A stretch of 64,000 nucleotides of DNA from Euryodendron excelsum. Lineage: Eukaryota; Streptophyta; Magnoliopsida; Ericales; Pentaphylacaceae. Under the pieces are notes generated by a model, which was given only the letters and a program-made list of their open reading frames with translations, searched no databases and had not been told where the DNA came from. Below are positions 1 through 10,537 of the stretch, in pieces. The first letter of the stretch is position 1. Every line of letters begins with the position of its first letter. The stretch is taken from positions 56,196,683 to 56,260,682 of the forward strand of contig CM065377.1 of the NCBI GenBank assembly GCA_033060915.1. The letters are read 5' to 3'. Made by a program: the position numbers and the translations under genes.

Positions 1-69
1 TTTGCATTGGGTCTCGATTTCAGACCTTAAGCTTTTACTTGGATTTCATTTGAATCTCAATTTCAGACC

Positions 70-3000
70 ATGGTTTACTTCAAAGATTACTCTATTCAAG
101 CAAGAAAAACTATCTCCATCGGTAGTGAAAAAAGAGAGCTTTTAACGATAGTCTTAGACTTGCCTGTCTTAGACCCGGTCATTGGCGCTCTTTTCCCAAG
201 TTGGTCTTCTTCCATTGATCCACCTCATTTGGAACGATGGTATGTTGTATTGACAAGGGAGCTGCTCGACTACAACAATTCTATTATCTTCACTCCATTC
301 TGAAGATAGTGGCTCTGATCGGTTTTTATTACTTGGTGATTGGGTTCATTGTGGAAAGCCTACTTGGAACACTTCTCTTGCAAACTTTGGTGAGTTCTCT
401 TACATTCCTGGATATTGGGAATGGCTTGAAGATGCACTCAGTCGAAATAAGAAAACTCTTCATGATGCAAGGATGTATGACGCTGTTTATGCTTCTTTAT
501 TCACATACGATCGTGATGAGAATCTTCTTTAATCTTTTTGTGAGCTTTGGTGCCCCTCCACATATACTCTCCACTCTTCAATAGGGGAATTGTCTATCTT
601 TCTGTGGGACCTACGCGTCCTTGGTGGGCTGTCAATTCATGAAAAGTTTTATGACGAAGTTGTTCCAACTGCAAAAGAGTTGACAAATTTTGATAGAAAC
701 AAGAATCTACTTCTTCCACCAAGTTGTCACAAATTATTCTTAGCTTATCATAAACTTTATTGTGAAAATGACACTCGTCAAGTTCATGCTCATGATTGGG
801 TTGCATTTTGGTTTAGGGGCCCGACCAGGTGCGTTGAACCTCCTACAAGAGTGAATATGAAGCGGTCAACCAAGCCAAGAACATCTCATAACCCCACTGG
901 TGTTATTGATGACAAGCCACTGCCACGTTCTGAAGAAGAGAAGGGACCATTCTATGACTTGGGCATTAAAGAGAATGCAAGAGAGGAGACTTATCTGGCT
1001 GCTCTATTATCTTGTTGGTTATGCAAATTTGCTTTACCCAACAAGGAGATTGATCACATTCGTCCCAGTGTTTTCAAGGTAGCTAGTATGATGGCTCGTG
1101 GGCAAAAATTTTCTTTAGCCGTGCCAGTGCTTGCAAGCATCTACAATGGGCTTGGAGAGATTTCTTCTTCTCCAACTCCAAGCAAATGCATGGCTACATT
1201 TCCTATCCATTATGTTTATGGATGGCTTAGTCATTATTTGGATGCTTATTTTTCATCCGCTCGCCATTACTGTGGTGGCCAAATGGCTAGATTTGCCGGT
1301 GAAACGATGGCGAAACATTTTGATGATTTGGAGGCTCGCTATCTCTTTAAAAGTATTGATCCATCCATCCTACCTTCTTTAGCCATGTGTCAAGAGAAGA
1401 AACAACTATCTTTAACTGATAATGGAGACCTGTTAGGTTCTTGGAGTGACTATATTATCAGTCATCGTTCAAGCTACTTGACTCTTCGTCGTGGCAATGA
1501 GCACATTATTGAATCTTATAGACCTCATAGATTTGCCAGAAAATTTAATTTTTGTCAAGACATCCTAGGGAAGCTGAAGAGAGAACTCTACACAAGCACC
1601 TTAGAAGAAGTTATTCTACTTTGGAAATCTTGCACAAAGTTAGGCACTAATGCCACATTGGATATTCTAACACTTGCATTCAGAGGTCTTGCCACAAAAC
1701 AATATGGTGAATAATGGACAAAACATTCAAGCAATTCTTCAAGAAGAAGCACGAAGTTGGTTATAAAGTATTCAAAATTGACTCCTCCAGTTGAAATGCA
1801 AATAAGGGAGAATAAAGTATGTGTATTGCTTTCTCAGAAAGATGTTGGAAGAATTTCAACAAGAGAAAGCAAAGGTAAAACAATTGTTCAATCTACTCCA
1901 CAGAAATCATCAGCTGCTAGTGATAAAACTTCTTTGGTGATTCCAGCTTTGAAGATTGTCTAGACTCCACCATTTGCAAGCAGATATAAGAAAAGAACCA
2001 TCACGACCCACGACGGAAAGAGTAGTTTCAGCAAAGGTGATCGGAATTGGAAGCGATCAAAGAAGGTGACCAAAATTTTTGATCTGGACAACATTGTTCT
2101 TAGCACAAATAACTTTCATACCATGGCTGAATCTTCAACGCCTTTAACAGAATTTGGAAATCAAGTAAGCATCAACTTTGTTCGAATTAGCTTTTTATTT
2201 TTTTTAAAACCATCATGTTGCATCTTATTTAGAACTTATTTTCCCTTTCTTGATCGAGTGTGCTTCTAATTGCAGTTAAAGGATACTGAGAAATCTACTG
2301 ATAATACCGATATGGTTTCCCAAGCAAGTACAGGCTTTATTGAAGGGCCAAATGCTTTTGTTCTACTTGCAAGGCAACATGAAAGCACGACTTCTACAGA
2401 TTCTCAATTTACCAAATCAAGAGATAAAAGACCTCTTGTTCATAGAGAGATCATGGGAGCCCCTATAGTCTAGAGGACGAGTCCCATAATGCCAATATGT
2501 CCTGATGCTTTAGTTGCTTCCGTATTTTAAGGAGATCAACACATTGCTACGTGTCAACGTAGGTACTTTTTCATGTTGTGGGATGGAGTTTCTAAAAATA
2601 TTGCTACATCTCGCATAGAGTTCCTTCATACGATTGAGGATGAAGCTATAAAGGTTCTTAAAGAAATGGAAAAGACTGACGCTGCAGACATTTCTCTTCT
2701 GAAGGTCTTCTTGGAACATTCTTTGAAAACCTTTAGTTTTTTAATTCCACCCTTTCCTCTTCTGCAGAGAATATGTCCGAGGAGTCACAAGCACAGTTGC
2801 TAGCAGACAGAAGTCGTAATCTCAACAATGCAGAAACTCAAGAAGGTAAGAAAATCAAGGATGTTGAATCTCTTCAAGTGACGATTGCAGATATTGACTC
2901 AAGGGAAGCTCAACTGAAGAGAGAGTTGGAGAACATAAGTGCCGGGAGAGAAGAAATGAAATCATTGCTTCTCAAGGAGGAAGAGCAGCTGTCCAAACTA

Positions 3001-3150
3001 TATGCAGATGTCCTTAGTCATAAAGTAGAAATTTCTACCATCGAGAGTACTCCTGTGTTGAGTGCTAAAGATGCTGAGTACATAGAGAAGATGAAAGAAC
3101 TGTTGGAAGCACATCGAAGCGAGTTGATAGGTTTCAAGCTCCCTTCTTAG
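70..3150 (+). pseudogene. Plant mobile domain (PMD) ORF, broken, antisense to element Z
   Basis: The longest open stretch (590-1714, 374 codons) has the look of the aminotransferase-like plant mobile domain family (PF10536, MAIN/MAIL type): the WDLRVLGGL block near its start, the LPPSCHKLFLAYHKL block, and a helical C-terminal half. Homologous sequence starts earlier: 70-300 in frame 1 (ends IIFTPF), then after a shift near 299-303 in frame 2 (299-529), with an in-frame TAA at 530-532. Further frame-2 stops lie at 1712-1714, 1961-1963 and 2471-2473. The tail 2773-3150 is in another frame and encodes a charged, coiled-coil-like segment rich in E, K and L. PMD proteins occur both as host genes and inside gypsy elements. 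Here the ORF lies between the Z integrase stop and the presumed Z 3' LTR, on the opposite strand, which fits the antisense extra ORF described for Tat elements. It is probably a pseudogene; extra introns could hide some stops. Confidence 0.5.
2165..2275 (+). other. GT-AG intron in the PMD ORF
   Basis: The donor CAA|GTAAGC at 2164/2165 and the acceptor TTGCAG|TTAAAG at 2275/2276 enclose 111 nt of AT-rich sequence with a T-rich run and a pyrimidine-rich 3' end. Removal keeps the reading frame (phase 0): codon 2162-2164 is Gln and 2276-2278 is Leu, and both sides are open in frame 2. Length and composition are normal for a plant intron. An intron inside a retrotransposon is expected to persist only if it is antisense to the genomic RNA, as it is here relative to Z. 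Confidence 0.65.
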
Positions 3151-3536
3151 TTAGTCCTTTTCTTTCTTTCTTTCTCTCTTTTTTTTTCTTCTTGATTGAA
3201 TAAGACTCTAAGATAGCAAAACATTTTTTTTTATATGGATGACTGAACTTGAGATGAAATCCCAAGATGCCTACGTACCCAAAAGGGGATTAAGCCAAAC
3301 ATAGTTCAATATTTTTTTTGAAGTAACTTTTTTTTTTTTTTTTTTGAATGACTGAACTTGAGATAAAATCTCAAGATGCCTACGTACCCAAAAAGGGGAT
3401 CAAGCCAAACGTAGTTTAATATTTGTTTTTTGAAAAAGAAAATTTTTTGTTGTTACCATTTACAAATTAAACCCATGTGGGCCATGAGTAACATGTAGTT
3501 TAGACTCATGCGTCAGAGAGTGCCGCTTCTGTTTTT
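3151..3536. repeat. Z 3' non-coding region with an 85-110 bp direct duplication
   Basis: No gene is seen. After pyrimidine-rich and poly-T runs, a segment of about 85 bp occurs twice (roughly 3238-3315 and 3347-3425). Each copy contains GATGCCTACGTACCC, a GGGGAT box and TAGTT. On the minus strand, which is sense for Z, each copy forms the TACGTAGGC hairpin that also occurs in the X and S LTRs. The segment separates the Z integrase stop from the antisense PMD ORF. Confidence 0.6.
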
Positions 3537-3954
3537 TTAAGGATAGTATTGGTTCAAGAATTTTCCATTGATGGCTCCAACTCTCAAGCCATCTTCAGCA
3601 ACCAGTTTGTAAGCACCATTGTTGTAGATTTCTTGCACCACATACAAGTCGTCCCACTTGGAAGTGAATTTGTTTCCAGTCCGATGAGCGGTGATAATGG
3701 GTCTTCTCACAGCAAGCACCGAGTCTCCTTTTTGAAAAGATCGAATGCCAACCTTCTTGTTAAATGCTTTGGACAGACGAGCTTGGTAACATTCCAAACG
3801 TTGCTGTGCTTCAAGTTTATTCTCATCAAGTGCTTCCAGTTCCTCAAGACGTAGACGAGCATTGTCTTCATGAGTCAGGCCTTCCTGAATAGCAATTCTC
3901 AATGATAGGATTTGGCGTTCAAGGGGCAGAACAGCTTCCACTCCGTATACTAAC
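3537..3954 (-). pseudogene. Z integrase C-terminal fragment (Tat-type gypsy)
   Basis: The minus-strand reading frame from 3954 down to a stop at 3537 encodes a typical gypsy integrase C-terminus: LVYGVEAVLPLE at the start, then LRLEELEALDE, the RLECYQARLSKAFNKKV helix region, the GDSVLAVRRPI strand, a KFTSKWD box, and an end in YYP. About 138 residues belong to Z. The extra N-terminal residues of the open frame are encoded by the abutting X LTR, whose end (CGACA on the minus strand) lies at 3955. The catalytic core and the reverse transcriptase that should precede it are absent here and elsewhere in the window. Confidence 0.85.
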
Positions 3955-4100
3955 TGTCGCGCTCCGGTTTTTGGGTGTCCAAGGTCCTTTCGGCTTGGAG
4001 ACAAAAAGCACGGAACTCTGTCACTAGAACTCATCCTCCTAGAAGGACAAGTGCGACTAGGTTTGAAAATTGGTTTGACTAAGAATTTTTCAGAAAAATA

Positions 4101-4141
4101 GGAGTCGCCACCTAACTTGATTAAGGTGAGTTAAAGCACCT
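4101..4141 (-). other. Candidate pseudoknot plus TGGCGACTCC, X LTR1
   Basis: On the minus strand stem 1 AGGTG/CACCT encloses one linker base and the 5' half of stem 2. Stem 2 is TTTAACT with AGTTAGG and uses two G-U pairs. TGGCGACTCC follows, the start of a tRNA-Arg-type primer site. The same layout occurs in LTR2 and in solo LTRs A-D. Confidence 0.45.
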
Positions 4142-4631
4142 AAAACTAAGTGTTAATCCGAAGATTAAACTTAGGGTTTTTGAAAATGGTGTTGAAAACT
4201 CCCTCAAGAGAGAGTTTTTAAGAAAATAGGTTTTTGGCAACCTTTGGAAAGATTTAAGCTCTTTTGAAAAATAACTCCATTTTGGTCATTTGAAAACAGA
4301 AATCTATGGTTCGAGGGTTGGTTACGTGTAGGGAAGATATTCCAAGATCATCACCCTACCCCTGCCCTTTCGGTACCTATATGTCTAATCACCCTTGGTT
4401 CACTCACTAGAATAACCGGTTACCTTTGTCCACTTAAAATTCACTTTAGAATTTTGAAATCAGGGTTTAGTCATCACTTTTTGGATGGATGATGCATGAT
4501 GCAAGTTTTTGGAAGAATTTTGAAAATAATGGGGGTTTTGAAAGGGTTTGGAATAGAAACTTTGAATTGATTAAAATTTTTGAAAAAGGGATTGGAGTTG
4601 AAATAAAAGTTATGACCGCACATTTTAGGTT

Positions 4632-4674
4632 GCTTACATATCTCATTTGGCGAGAATCAAGTCATTCGTAGTTC
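4632..4674 (-). other. TACGTAGGC-type hairpin, X LTR1
   Basis: On the minus strand the outer stem ACTACG pairs with a TATGTAAG version of the usual CGTAGG, and an inner stem forms between TCTCG and TGAGA. This copy is the most decayed of the series. LTR2 (31704-31746) has the perfect inner stem TCTCAT/ATGAGA. Confidence 0.45.
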
Positions 4675-5235
4675 GGGCAAGAGCCCAATGAAAAATAAGC
4701 GCATTAGGGCCTTTGGAAGGTTTGAAGATACTTTGGGGTTTTTGAAAAAGTTTAAGACACTTTGAGGTCTTTGGAAGTTTTGACTTGAAATTGGATGGTG
4801 GCGTGTTTTGAAAATATTTTCGGATCAACTTGAGGGAGTTTTGAAAAAATGCTTTGGCATGTCTCAAGAGAACTTGAAAGTGTTTTTAAAGTCTTGTTTT
4901 GAAAACCTTGGAGGCATAATTTTAGAATGTTAGTGGCTTTTGAAAATGGCTAATGGTTTGGAGTCCTAATATGGACAACCTTGGAGGTTGCTCTTGATTT
5001 ATCACTTTTCCTTGGAATCCCTAACCATGAGAGGGCTTGGGGCAGCTTAAGTTTGTGACATTTTGAAAAAATTTTGGGAAAGCCTTGAAGATGGAGTGTA
5101 AGAACATTTGAAGAGTTTATAGAGTTGGTTTTTTTGAAATCAAGAGAGTGGGAGGTTTTGGAAAAATGGGTTATAAGAATGGTTTAAAATTGAATGGTCA
5201 TTTAGAAAAGGGTTCAAGAGTTGGAACCTCAAAGT

Positions 5236-5618
5236 AACTAACCTAGGTAGGGTTGGCTTAGGGTTAGGGGTGACCTAAGGTTGACTAACTTGGGTTAGGT
5301 TAACCTAGGGTTAAGATGACCTATGGTTAACTAACTAAGGTGGGGTTAACCTAAGATTAAGGTGACCTAGGGTTAACTAACTAGGATAGGGTTAACCTAA
5401 GGTTAGGATGACTTAGGGTTAGGTTAACCTAAGGTGAGACAACTAGAGTCAAGGTAACCTAGGGTTGGTCAACTAGGGTCAAATTAACTTAGGGTTGGAC
5501 AACTAGGGTCAAGTTAACCTAGGGTTGGACAACTAGGGTCAAGTTAACCTAGAGTTAGTCAACTAGGGTCGAGTTAACCTAGGGTTGACAACTAGGGTCA
5601 ACTTAACCTAGGGTTGAA
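5236..5618. repeat. AACCTAGGGTT tandem array in X LTR1
   Basis: Two linked repeat types occur: about 50-bp units built on TTAACCTAAGGTTAAGGTGA, then units of about 31 bp built on GTCAAGTTAACCTAGGG. Many contain the near-palindrome TTAACCTAGGGTTA. The same array lies in LTR2 (32402-32757), so it was part of the LTR before insertion. It is downstream of the predicted TATA box on the minus strand. Confidence 0.75.
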
Positions 5619-6855
5619 TTGAAAGATGATTTTTGGAAGGTTGTTTGATGCACTTTTGGAAAGAGTTTTGAAAAACAAAATATGCTATTCAATGGACTTG
5701 GGTTGGCAATCTTTTGAAGATTATTTCCATGAAAATTTTGACTCTAGCCAAGAACATGGTTTACATGGTTGGTGTTTGGAGACTATTCCAAGGAAGGTTT
5801 TCTTGGGGTCATTATAACCATAATCTTGACAAGAGTATAAAGGGGTCTAAAAATCAACATCGTGATGACAACTTTTTAAGGCACCATTTTTAATGCAAAG
5901 ATGGAGGGATTGAGTTTTTGATAACCATTTTTGAAAACCATTTTTGTAGGAGGCCATTCCATCAAGAGAGGGTTCTTATGGCCAAATAAAAGGAAAACCG
6001 CTCAAAAGAGGGTTCCATGGGGCTATTCCAACCACTACACTTAAAAGAATGGAAACCTTGAAAATTAGAGAATTGGAAAGCAACCCTTATGCAAGTTAAA
6101 ATGTCATGATGCCAAAGTGAGAATTAGGGGGTTAGTAGGGGATCTTCTAATGCATGATTTCTAAAGTCCCATCCTAAGCTTCAAGTAGCTAACTCTTGGA
6201 ACAATTTTTGAAAGAAATATAGAACTTGGAAATGACGCGGAGCTTAAGAGTAATGTAAGCATTATAGAACATGACAATAAGCATAAAAATGAAGCCAAGC
6301 ATACAAGACTTTATCAAAATAGTAATATACAAGGGGTCATGATCACATACAAGGCTTTTAGGCTACACCACATAAACAAGGGGCTCTTAGGCCATACCAT
6401 CTCAAAGTAGGCTAGTGAGAGGTCCCTTTACACGGTGGCTCTCACTTGCTTTCCTCTAGGCATGATCTAAGAGCCCTCTTGGCTCAAACATGCAAGAATG
6501 GGGGGTTGTGTATGGGGATTAAAATAGAGAATAGCCTAAGTAGGCTAGGGGGAAGAAGAGAAGAGTGGGGGAAGACACAAATGTAAAAGGAATACCACCT
6601 TTTGCCTTCAACACACTTATAGTCTTCAATGGATGTCTTGATTGGAGCTTGAATGACTTCAAGAAGGCTCGAGGGTCTGGAAGGGAGTGTTTAATGGTGT
6701 ATAAGGCCTTGTAGATGAAGTGTATAAGCGTGAGGGAGGTGGAATCTAGCCTAAGTGTTGGAGGAGAGGAATGTGTATAGAGATTCGAAGTTCTGGGGCA
6801 ATTTCAGCAGAGCTTCGCATCAATTTTGGAGATGGAATATGCAAAAGGGTGTTCT

Positions 6856-6867
6856 GGTATTTATAGG
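6856..6867 (-). promoter_or_regulatory. Predicted TATA box of X LTR1
   Basis: CCTATAAATACC on the minus strand matches a plant TATA box and is the best candidate for the U3/R boundary of the LTR. LTR2 has the changed form CCTATTAATACC at 39002-39013. No transcript evidence is available. Confidence 0.5.
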
Positions 6868-7239
6868 CAATCTGGAACAGGCCTAGCACATGAGCTACAT
6901 GTGCTTGGCCAAAATTTGATCTGGCGCATGTAGGACATACGTAGGTACTGTTCCATTGCCAGAATGACACGCGGCACCCTGTGTACTAGTTAAATCTCAA
7001 ATATTGATCGAAATTTGGTCGATTTGATCAAAATTTGAGCGCATGTAACATACGCTCCATCATCGGGAAGGTTTGTCCAAACTTTGTCTTGATAATTAAG
7101 CCAATCAAGAAGGTCTTGAGGGAATCGGTTGCACCCTCGGTGTTCTCCCAGGGTTTCTCGTGAACTTTCATGTTTTTGAAAAGTTTGAATTGTGTTCGAA
7201 AGAGTGGGATATCATCTCAGGAAGTGTGCATAAAAGGAC

Positions 7240-7690
7240 ATCTTTCCAGAGCGTCTGTGATACGCTCTGAGGGTGTTCGAAAGTAGCTGTTTTCATATCG
7301 TGTGATCGAGGCCTTCGGGAAGCGATCTTTTCGATTGGACCGTACCGATGGAAAGTACTCTGAAAATACTTTCGGGAATTCCTAGATTTATTCATTTTTC
7401 AAGTCGTTTGACGGTGCGTTGCAATCAGGGAATCGAAGAAAAAGTCAACTTTGGCGGAGCGTCTGTAAAACGCTCCAGGGGTTGCTGGAAGTTGTAGTTT
7501 TTGGGCCGTACGATGAAGGGCTTTGGGGGGCGATCTATTTGATCAAACCGTATCGATGGAAAGATCTATGAATGAGCTCTCGGGAATTCCCTGATTTACG
7601 CATTTCTCTAGTCATTTGATGGTGCGTTATAACTAGGGAATTGGGAGAAGAGACAATTTAGGCGGAGCGTCTACGAGACGCTCCTAGGAA
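7240..7690. repeat. 208-bp tandem repeat with GGAGCGTCT hairpins, X LTR1
   Basis: The motif (G/A)GAGCGTCT recurs at 7248, 7456 and 7664, an exact 208-bp spacing. Each copy is followed within a few bases by its complement (ACGCTC or similar), giving a short hairpin. The intervening sequence also matches (ACCGTA.CGATGGAAAG, CGGGAATTCC, GACGGTGCGTT). LTR2 shows the same three motifs at about 39356, 39564 and 39772, again 208 bp apart. Confidence 0.75.
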
Positions 7691-8169
7691 CTTTTGTCGA
7701 GTCATGGGTGTTTAGTGTCGTAAGGTCCTACCTAGGTTAGACAAAGGTGTATGGTGAGACCTTTTGTTCGAAATCCTAGGACCGGTGTTGTTTCCGGGCG
7801 CGTTTGGATTGTTAGGGGTAAAATGGTCATTTTGATCAGGTTTGGTTAAAAATGGTCAGGAACGATTTGGTGTGTTGTGTTAAGTATGTCGGGTCATTCA
7901 GGGATGGTTTTGGGTGAGCCCTTCATCGTTCGGTGGGGCTTGTGCAGTGCTAAGACGTTTAAGGGTAAAACGGTCATTTTGATTGAAGTTAGTCGGAACG
8001 GGGCCAGAATTGGACCGGATGGCGTGTGGAGTACGCCTAACAGTTCAGTGACACTTTGGAAGGGTGGACTTATCGTTTTGAGGGATTTTGAACTTTCTCA
8101 AAACGTGCTTGGACGCCCAAGGGGCAGATTTGGTCATTTTTCACCAAATCAGGCTAACAGGCGCCGGTG

Positions 8170-8381
8170 TTAACCTAGGTGTTGGTTCTCGAGACCGCCC
8201 GGTCTCGAAAAACTACCTATGCGGTGTTGGTCCCTAAGAACGCTTAGTCTTAGAGAGCTACCTGTAGGGTGATGTTGGTTCCTGAGAACACTTGGTCCCA
8301 GAAAGCTACCTGTGAGGGTGGTGTTGGTCTCTCAGAACGCCTGGTCTCAGAGAACTACTAAATGACGGACATTCTACATTG
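8170..8381. repeat. About 56-bp tandem units with GGTCT hairpins, X LTR1 (left part)
   Basis: Four units read GTGTTGGT.C..GAGA.CGC.TGGTCT and end in an A(G)CTACCTG box. Their flanks form short inverted repeats such as CTCGAGACCGCCCGGTCTCGA. The array continues at about 14088-14170 on the far side of solo LTR A, so A inserted inside it. The uninterrupted version lies at about 40284-40625 in LTR2. Confidence 0.7.
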
Positions 8382-8386
8382 GTAGG
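8382..8386. repeat. Target site duplication of solo LTR A (left)
   Basis: GTAGG here matches GTAGG at 14043-14047 exactly, as expected for a gypsy insertion. Confidence 0.9.
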
Positions 8387-8626
8387 TGTAAGCACCCTAT
8401 TTTTGACCGCTTGGCAGTCTACACTCCGTCCAGACTTGTTTTCAAGTCATTATGGACATATTCCAATCGAAACCAATCTTCTAGTCCAAATTCCGTCTTT
8501 CCATCGCTTCGCGGGCCTGTCAGGCCCAAATAGAGGCAAAATGACCAAAATGCCCTTTGGGGCATTGTCCTTTCTTATTCCAATTCCAATCCCTCTCTCG
8601 AGAAAGTTTATTCTTCGAGACAGTTT

Positions 8627-9590
8627 GAGTAGCGAAACTACTCACAAAACCGTTAGAGTAGCGGAAGTACTCACCAAACCGTTAGAGTAGCGGAAGTACT
8701 CACCAAACCGTTAGAGTAATGGAAGTACTCACCAAACCGTCAGAGTAGCGGAAGTACTCGCCAAACCGTTAGAGTAGCGGAAGTACTCACCAAACCGTTA
8801 GAGTAGCGGAAATACTCACACCGTCAGAGTGGCGGAAACACTCAAAACCCAGGCACGTCTCTTCGGAGGCGGTAAGACCCCTTTCTAATCCCTCTCTCGA
8901 GACAGTTTATTCCTCGAGACGGTTCCAATCCAGGCACGTCTCTTCGGAGACGGTAAGACCCCTTTCCAATCCCTCTCTCGAGACAGTTTATTCCTCGAGA
9001 CGGTCCGAGTAGCAAAACTACTAACAAAACCGTTAGAGTAGCAAAACTACTCACAAAACCGTTTGAGTAACGGAAATACTCACAGAACCGTTAGAGTAGT
9101 GGAAATACTCAACCGTTAGAGTAGCGAAAATACTCATAAAACCATTAGAGTAGCGGGAATACTCACAGAACCGTTAGAGTAGCGGAAATACTCAACCGTT
9201 AGAGTAGCGGAAATACTCACAGAACCGTTAGAGTAACGAAAATACTCACAGAACCATTAGAGTAGCGGAAATACTCACAGAACCGTTAAAGTAGCGAAAA
9301 TACTCACAGAACCGTTAGGGTAGCGGAAATACTCACAGAACCGTTAGGGTAGCGGAAATACTCACAGAGCCGTTAGAGTAGCGGAAATACTCAACCGTTA
9401 GAGTAGCGAAAATACTCACAGAGCCGTCCGAGTAGCGAAAATATTCACAAATCATTAACCCCTTCTAAGTAGCGGAAATACTCACAAATCATCAATCCCG
9501 TCTGAGTAGCGAAAATACTCCCAAATCATAAACCCCGTCCGAGTAGCGGAAATACTCACACCGTTAGAGTGGCGAAAACACTCAAAACCT
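8627..9590. repeat. 29-bp palindromic tandem array in U3 of solo LTR A (28 units)
   Basis: I count about 8 units at 8627-8850 and 20 at 9006-9590. A typical unit reads GAGTAGCGGAAATACTC plus ACAGAACCGTTA. The ends GAGTA and TACTC are inverted repeats around GCGGAAA. Some units read GAGTG...CACTC instead, a paired change that keeps the complementarity. Copy number differs among relatives: about 28 in A, 17 in D, 3 in B and 3 in C. Two CTCGAGA-type 80-bp units interrupt the array at about 8851-9005. Confidence 0.9.
8851..9005. repeat. About 80-bp CTCGAGA repeat units, solo LTR A
   Basis: Two units each carry TCTCGAGACAGTTTATTCC, CTCGAGACGGT, a GGCACGTCTC box and GGTAAGACCCCTTTC. CTCGAG and GTCTC..GAGAC are palindromic. 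The same unit occurs about five times in solo LTR C. Confidence 0.75.
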
Positions 9591-9599
9591 AGGTCAACA

Positions 9600-10250
9600 C
9601 CCGTGTCTGTTAGCTCACTTCAGTGAAAAATGACTAGACTACCCTTAGGACCTTTTCCGAGACTTTTCGGTCAAGATGACCATTTTGCCCCTAGGCATCC
9701 GAACGCCCCAGGAAGCACACTGGCTCTGGGTATCAAACCGGTAATGTCCCGAGAATACTTTTTATAGTATTATCAACCTTCCTTTACCTTTCCGGATCAT
9801 TCCGAGTCAGTTCCGGCCAACCCGGTACAAAATGACCGTTTTGCCCCTGGTGTGCCGGTCTCCTTTTCCGACCACACCGGCTCTGGGTATCAAACCGGTA
9901 ATGTCCCAAGAATACTTTTTATAGTGTTCTCGACCTTCATTTACCTTTCTGGACCATTTCGAGTCAGTTCCGACAAATCCGGTACAAAATAACCGTTTTG
10001 CCCCTGGTGGGCCGGTCTCCTTTTCCGACCACGCCGGCTTTGGGAATCAAACCGGCAACCTCTGGGAACATTCTGAATAATGTTTTCAGATCCCAAGTCT
10101 TTTTCCGGGACAGTCCGAGTCTGTCCCGACAGTTTCGCAGTCCGATTGACCGTTTTGCCCCTAAAGGCCCGGTCAACCTTTCCGACACATGTTGTCCTCA
10201 CTTTTTAAGTCAAATATCTCCAGGAAACTATTTCAAGTGTTCCTGCTGCT
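9600..10250. repeat. 150-160 bp repeats with hairpins, U3 of solo LTR A
   Basis: The box GGGTATCAAACCGG recurs at about 9728, 9889 and (as GGAATCAAACCGG) 10039. Each unit has a GACCGTTTTGCCCCT-like box, a GGCCGGTC box and a stem-loop of the form GAATACT...AGTATTC or GAACACT...AGTGTTC. The units sit between the 29-bp array and the TATA region. Confidence 0.75.
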
Positions 10251-10411
10251 TTCCGGCTTTCCGGGTCACTCCCGGCTCCTTTAAATCATTCCCGGACTTT
10301 TCGGAGTCACTCCTAGTGAAGCCAGGCTAAAGTTTACATGGTAGTCACTAGCACAGGCGCCCAAATCTAGTCAAAGATACGTTGCTTGCCGACCTTAATT
10401 GTTTCCTAAAT

Positions 10412-10516
10412 GGCTGGCGCCACTAGCAGTGGCACCAAGCCAAAAAATGGCCTGGCGCCACTCCTAGTGGCGCCAGTATAAATTTTGCCCTGGCGCCACT
10501 GCAACAGGCGCCAGGC
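10412..10516. promoter_or_regulatory. GGCGCC palindrome cluster upstream of TATA, solo LTR A
   Basis: Three inverted-repeat modules built on CTGGCGCCACT...AGTGGCGCCAG lie within about 120 bp upstream of the TATA box. The middle one is perfect with a 3-bp spacer. The cluster is conserved at the same place in B, C and D, so it is a candidate proximal promoter element. Which protein binds is unknown; some sites resemble E2F-type TTGGCGCC. Confidence 0.5.
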
Positions 10517-10527
10517 TTGTCCAACTT

Positions 10528-10537
10528 CTATAAATAC
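10528..10537 (+). promoter_or_regulatory. TATA box of solo LTR A
   Basis: CTATAAATAC followed by AGAGCC. The same box lies at equivalent positions in B (minus, 29510-29523), C (34587-34597) and D (59325-59334), so it likely marks the U3/R boundary about 2.1 kb into the LTR. Confidence 0.7.

Noticed and set aside
2705..2767. Second PMD intron ending at the TTCTGCAG acceptor
   Set aside because: The only GT donor nearby gives a 63-nt intron and the wrong frame for the coiled-coil tail, so a simple indel is as likely.
5236..5618. GGGTTAGG runs resembling telomere repeats
   Set aside because: Units are irregular, 30-50 bp long, and part of the X LTR in both copies; no TTTAGGG array.
8627..9590. 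CRISPR-like direct repeats with short spacers
   Set aside because: Plant retrotransposon context; the spacers are themselves repeated and there are no cas genes. It is a tandem array in an LTR.
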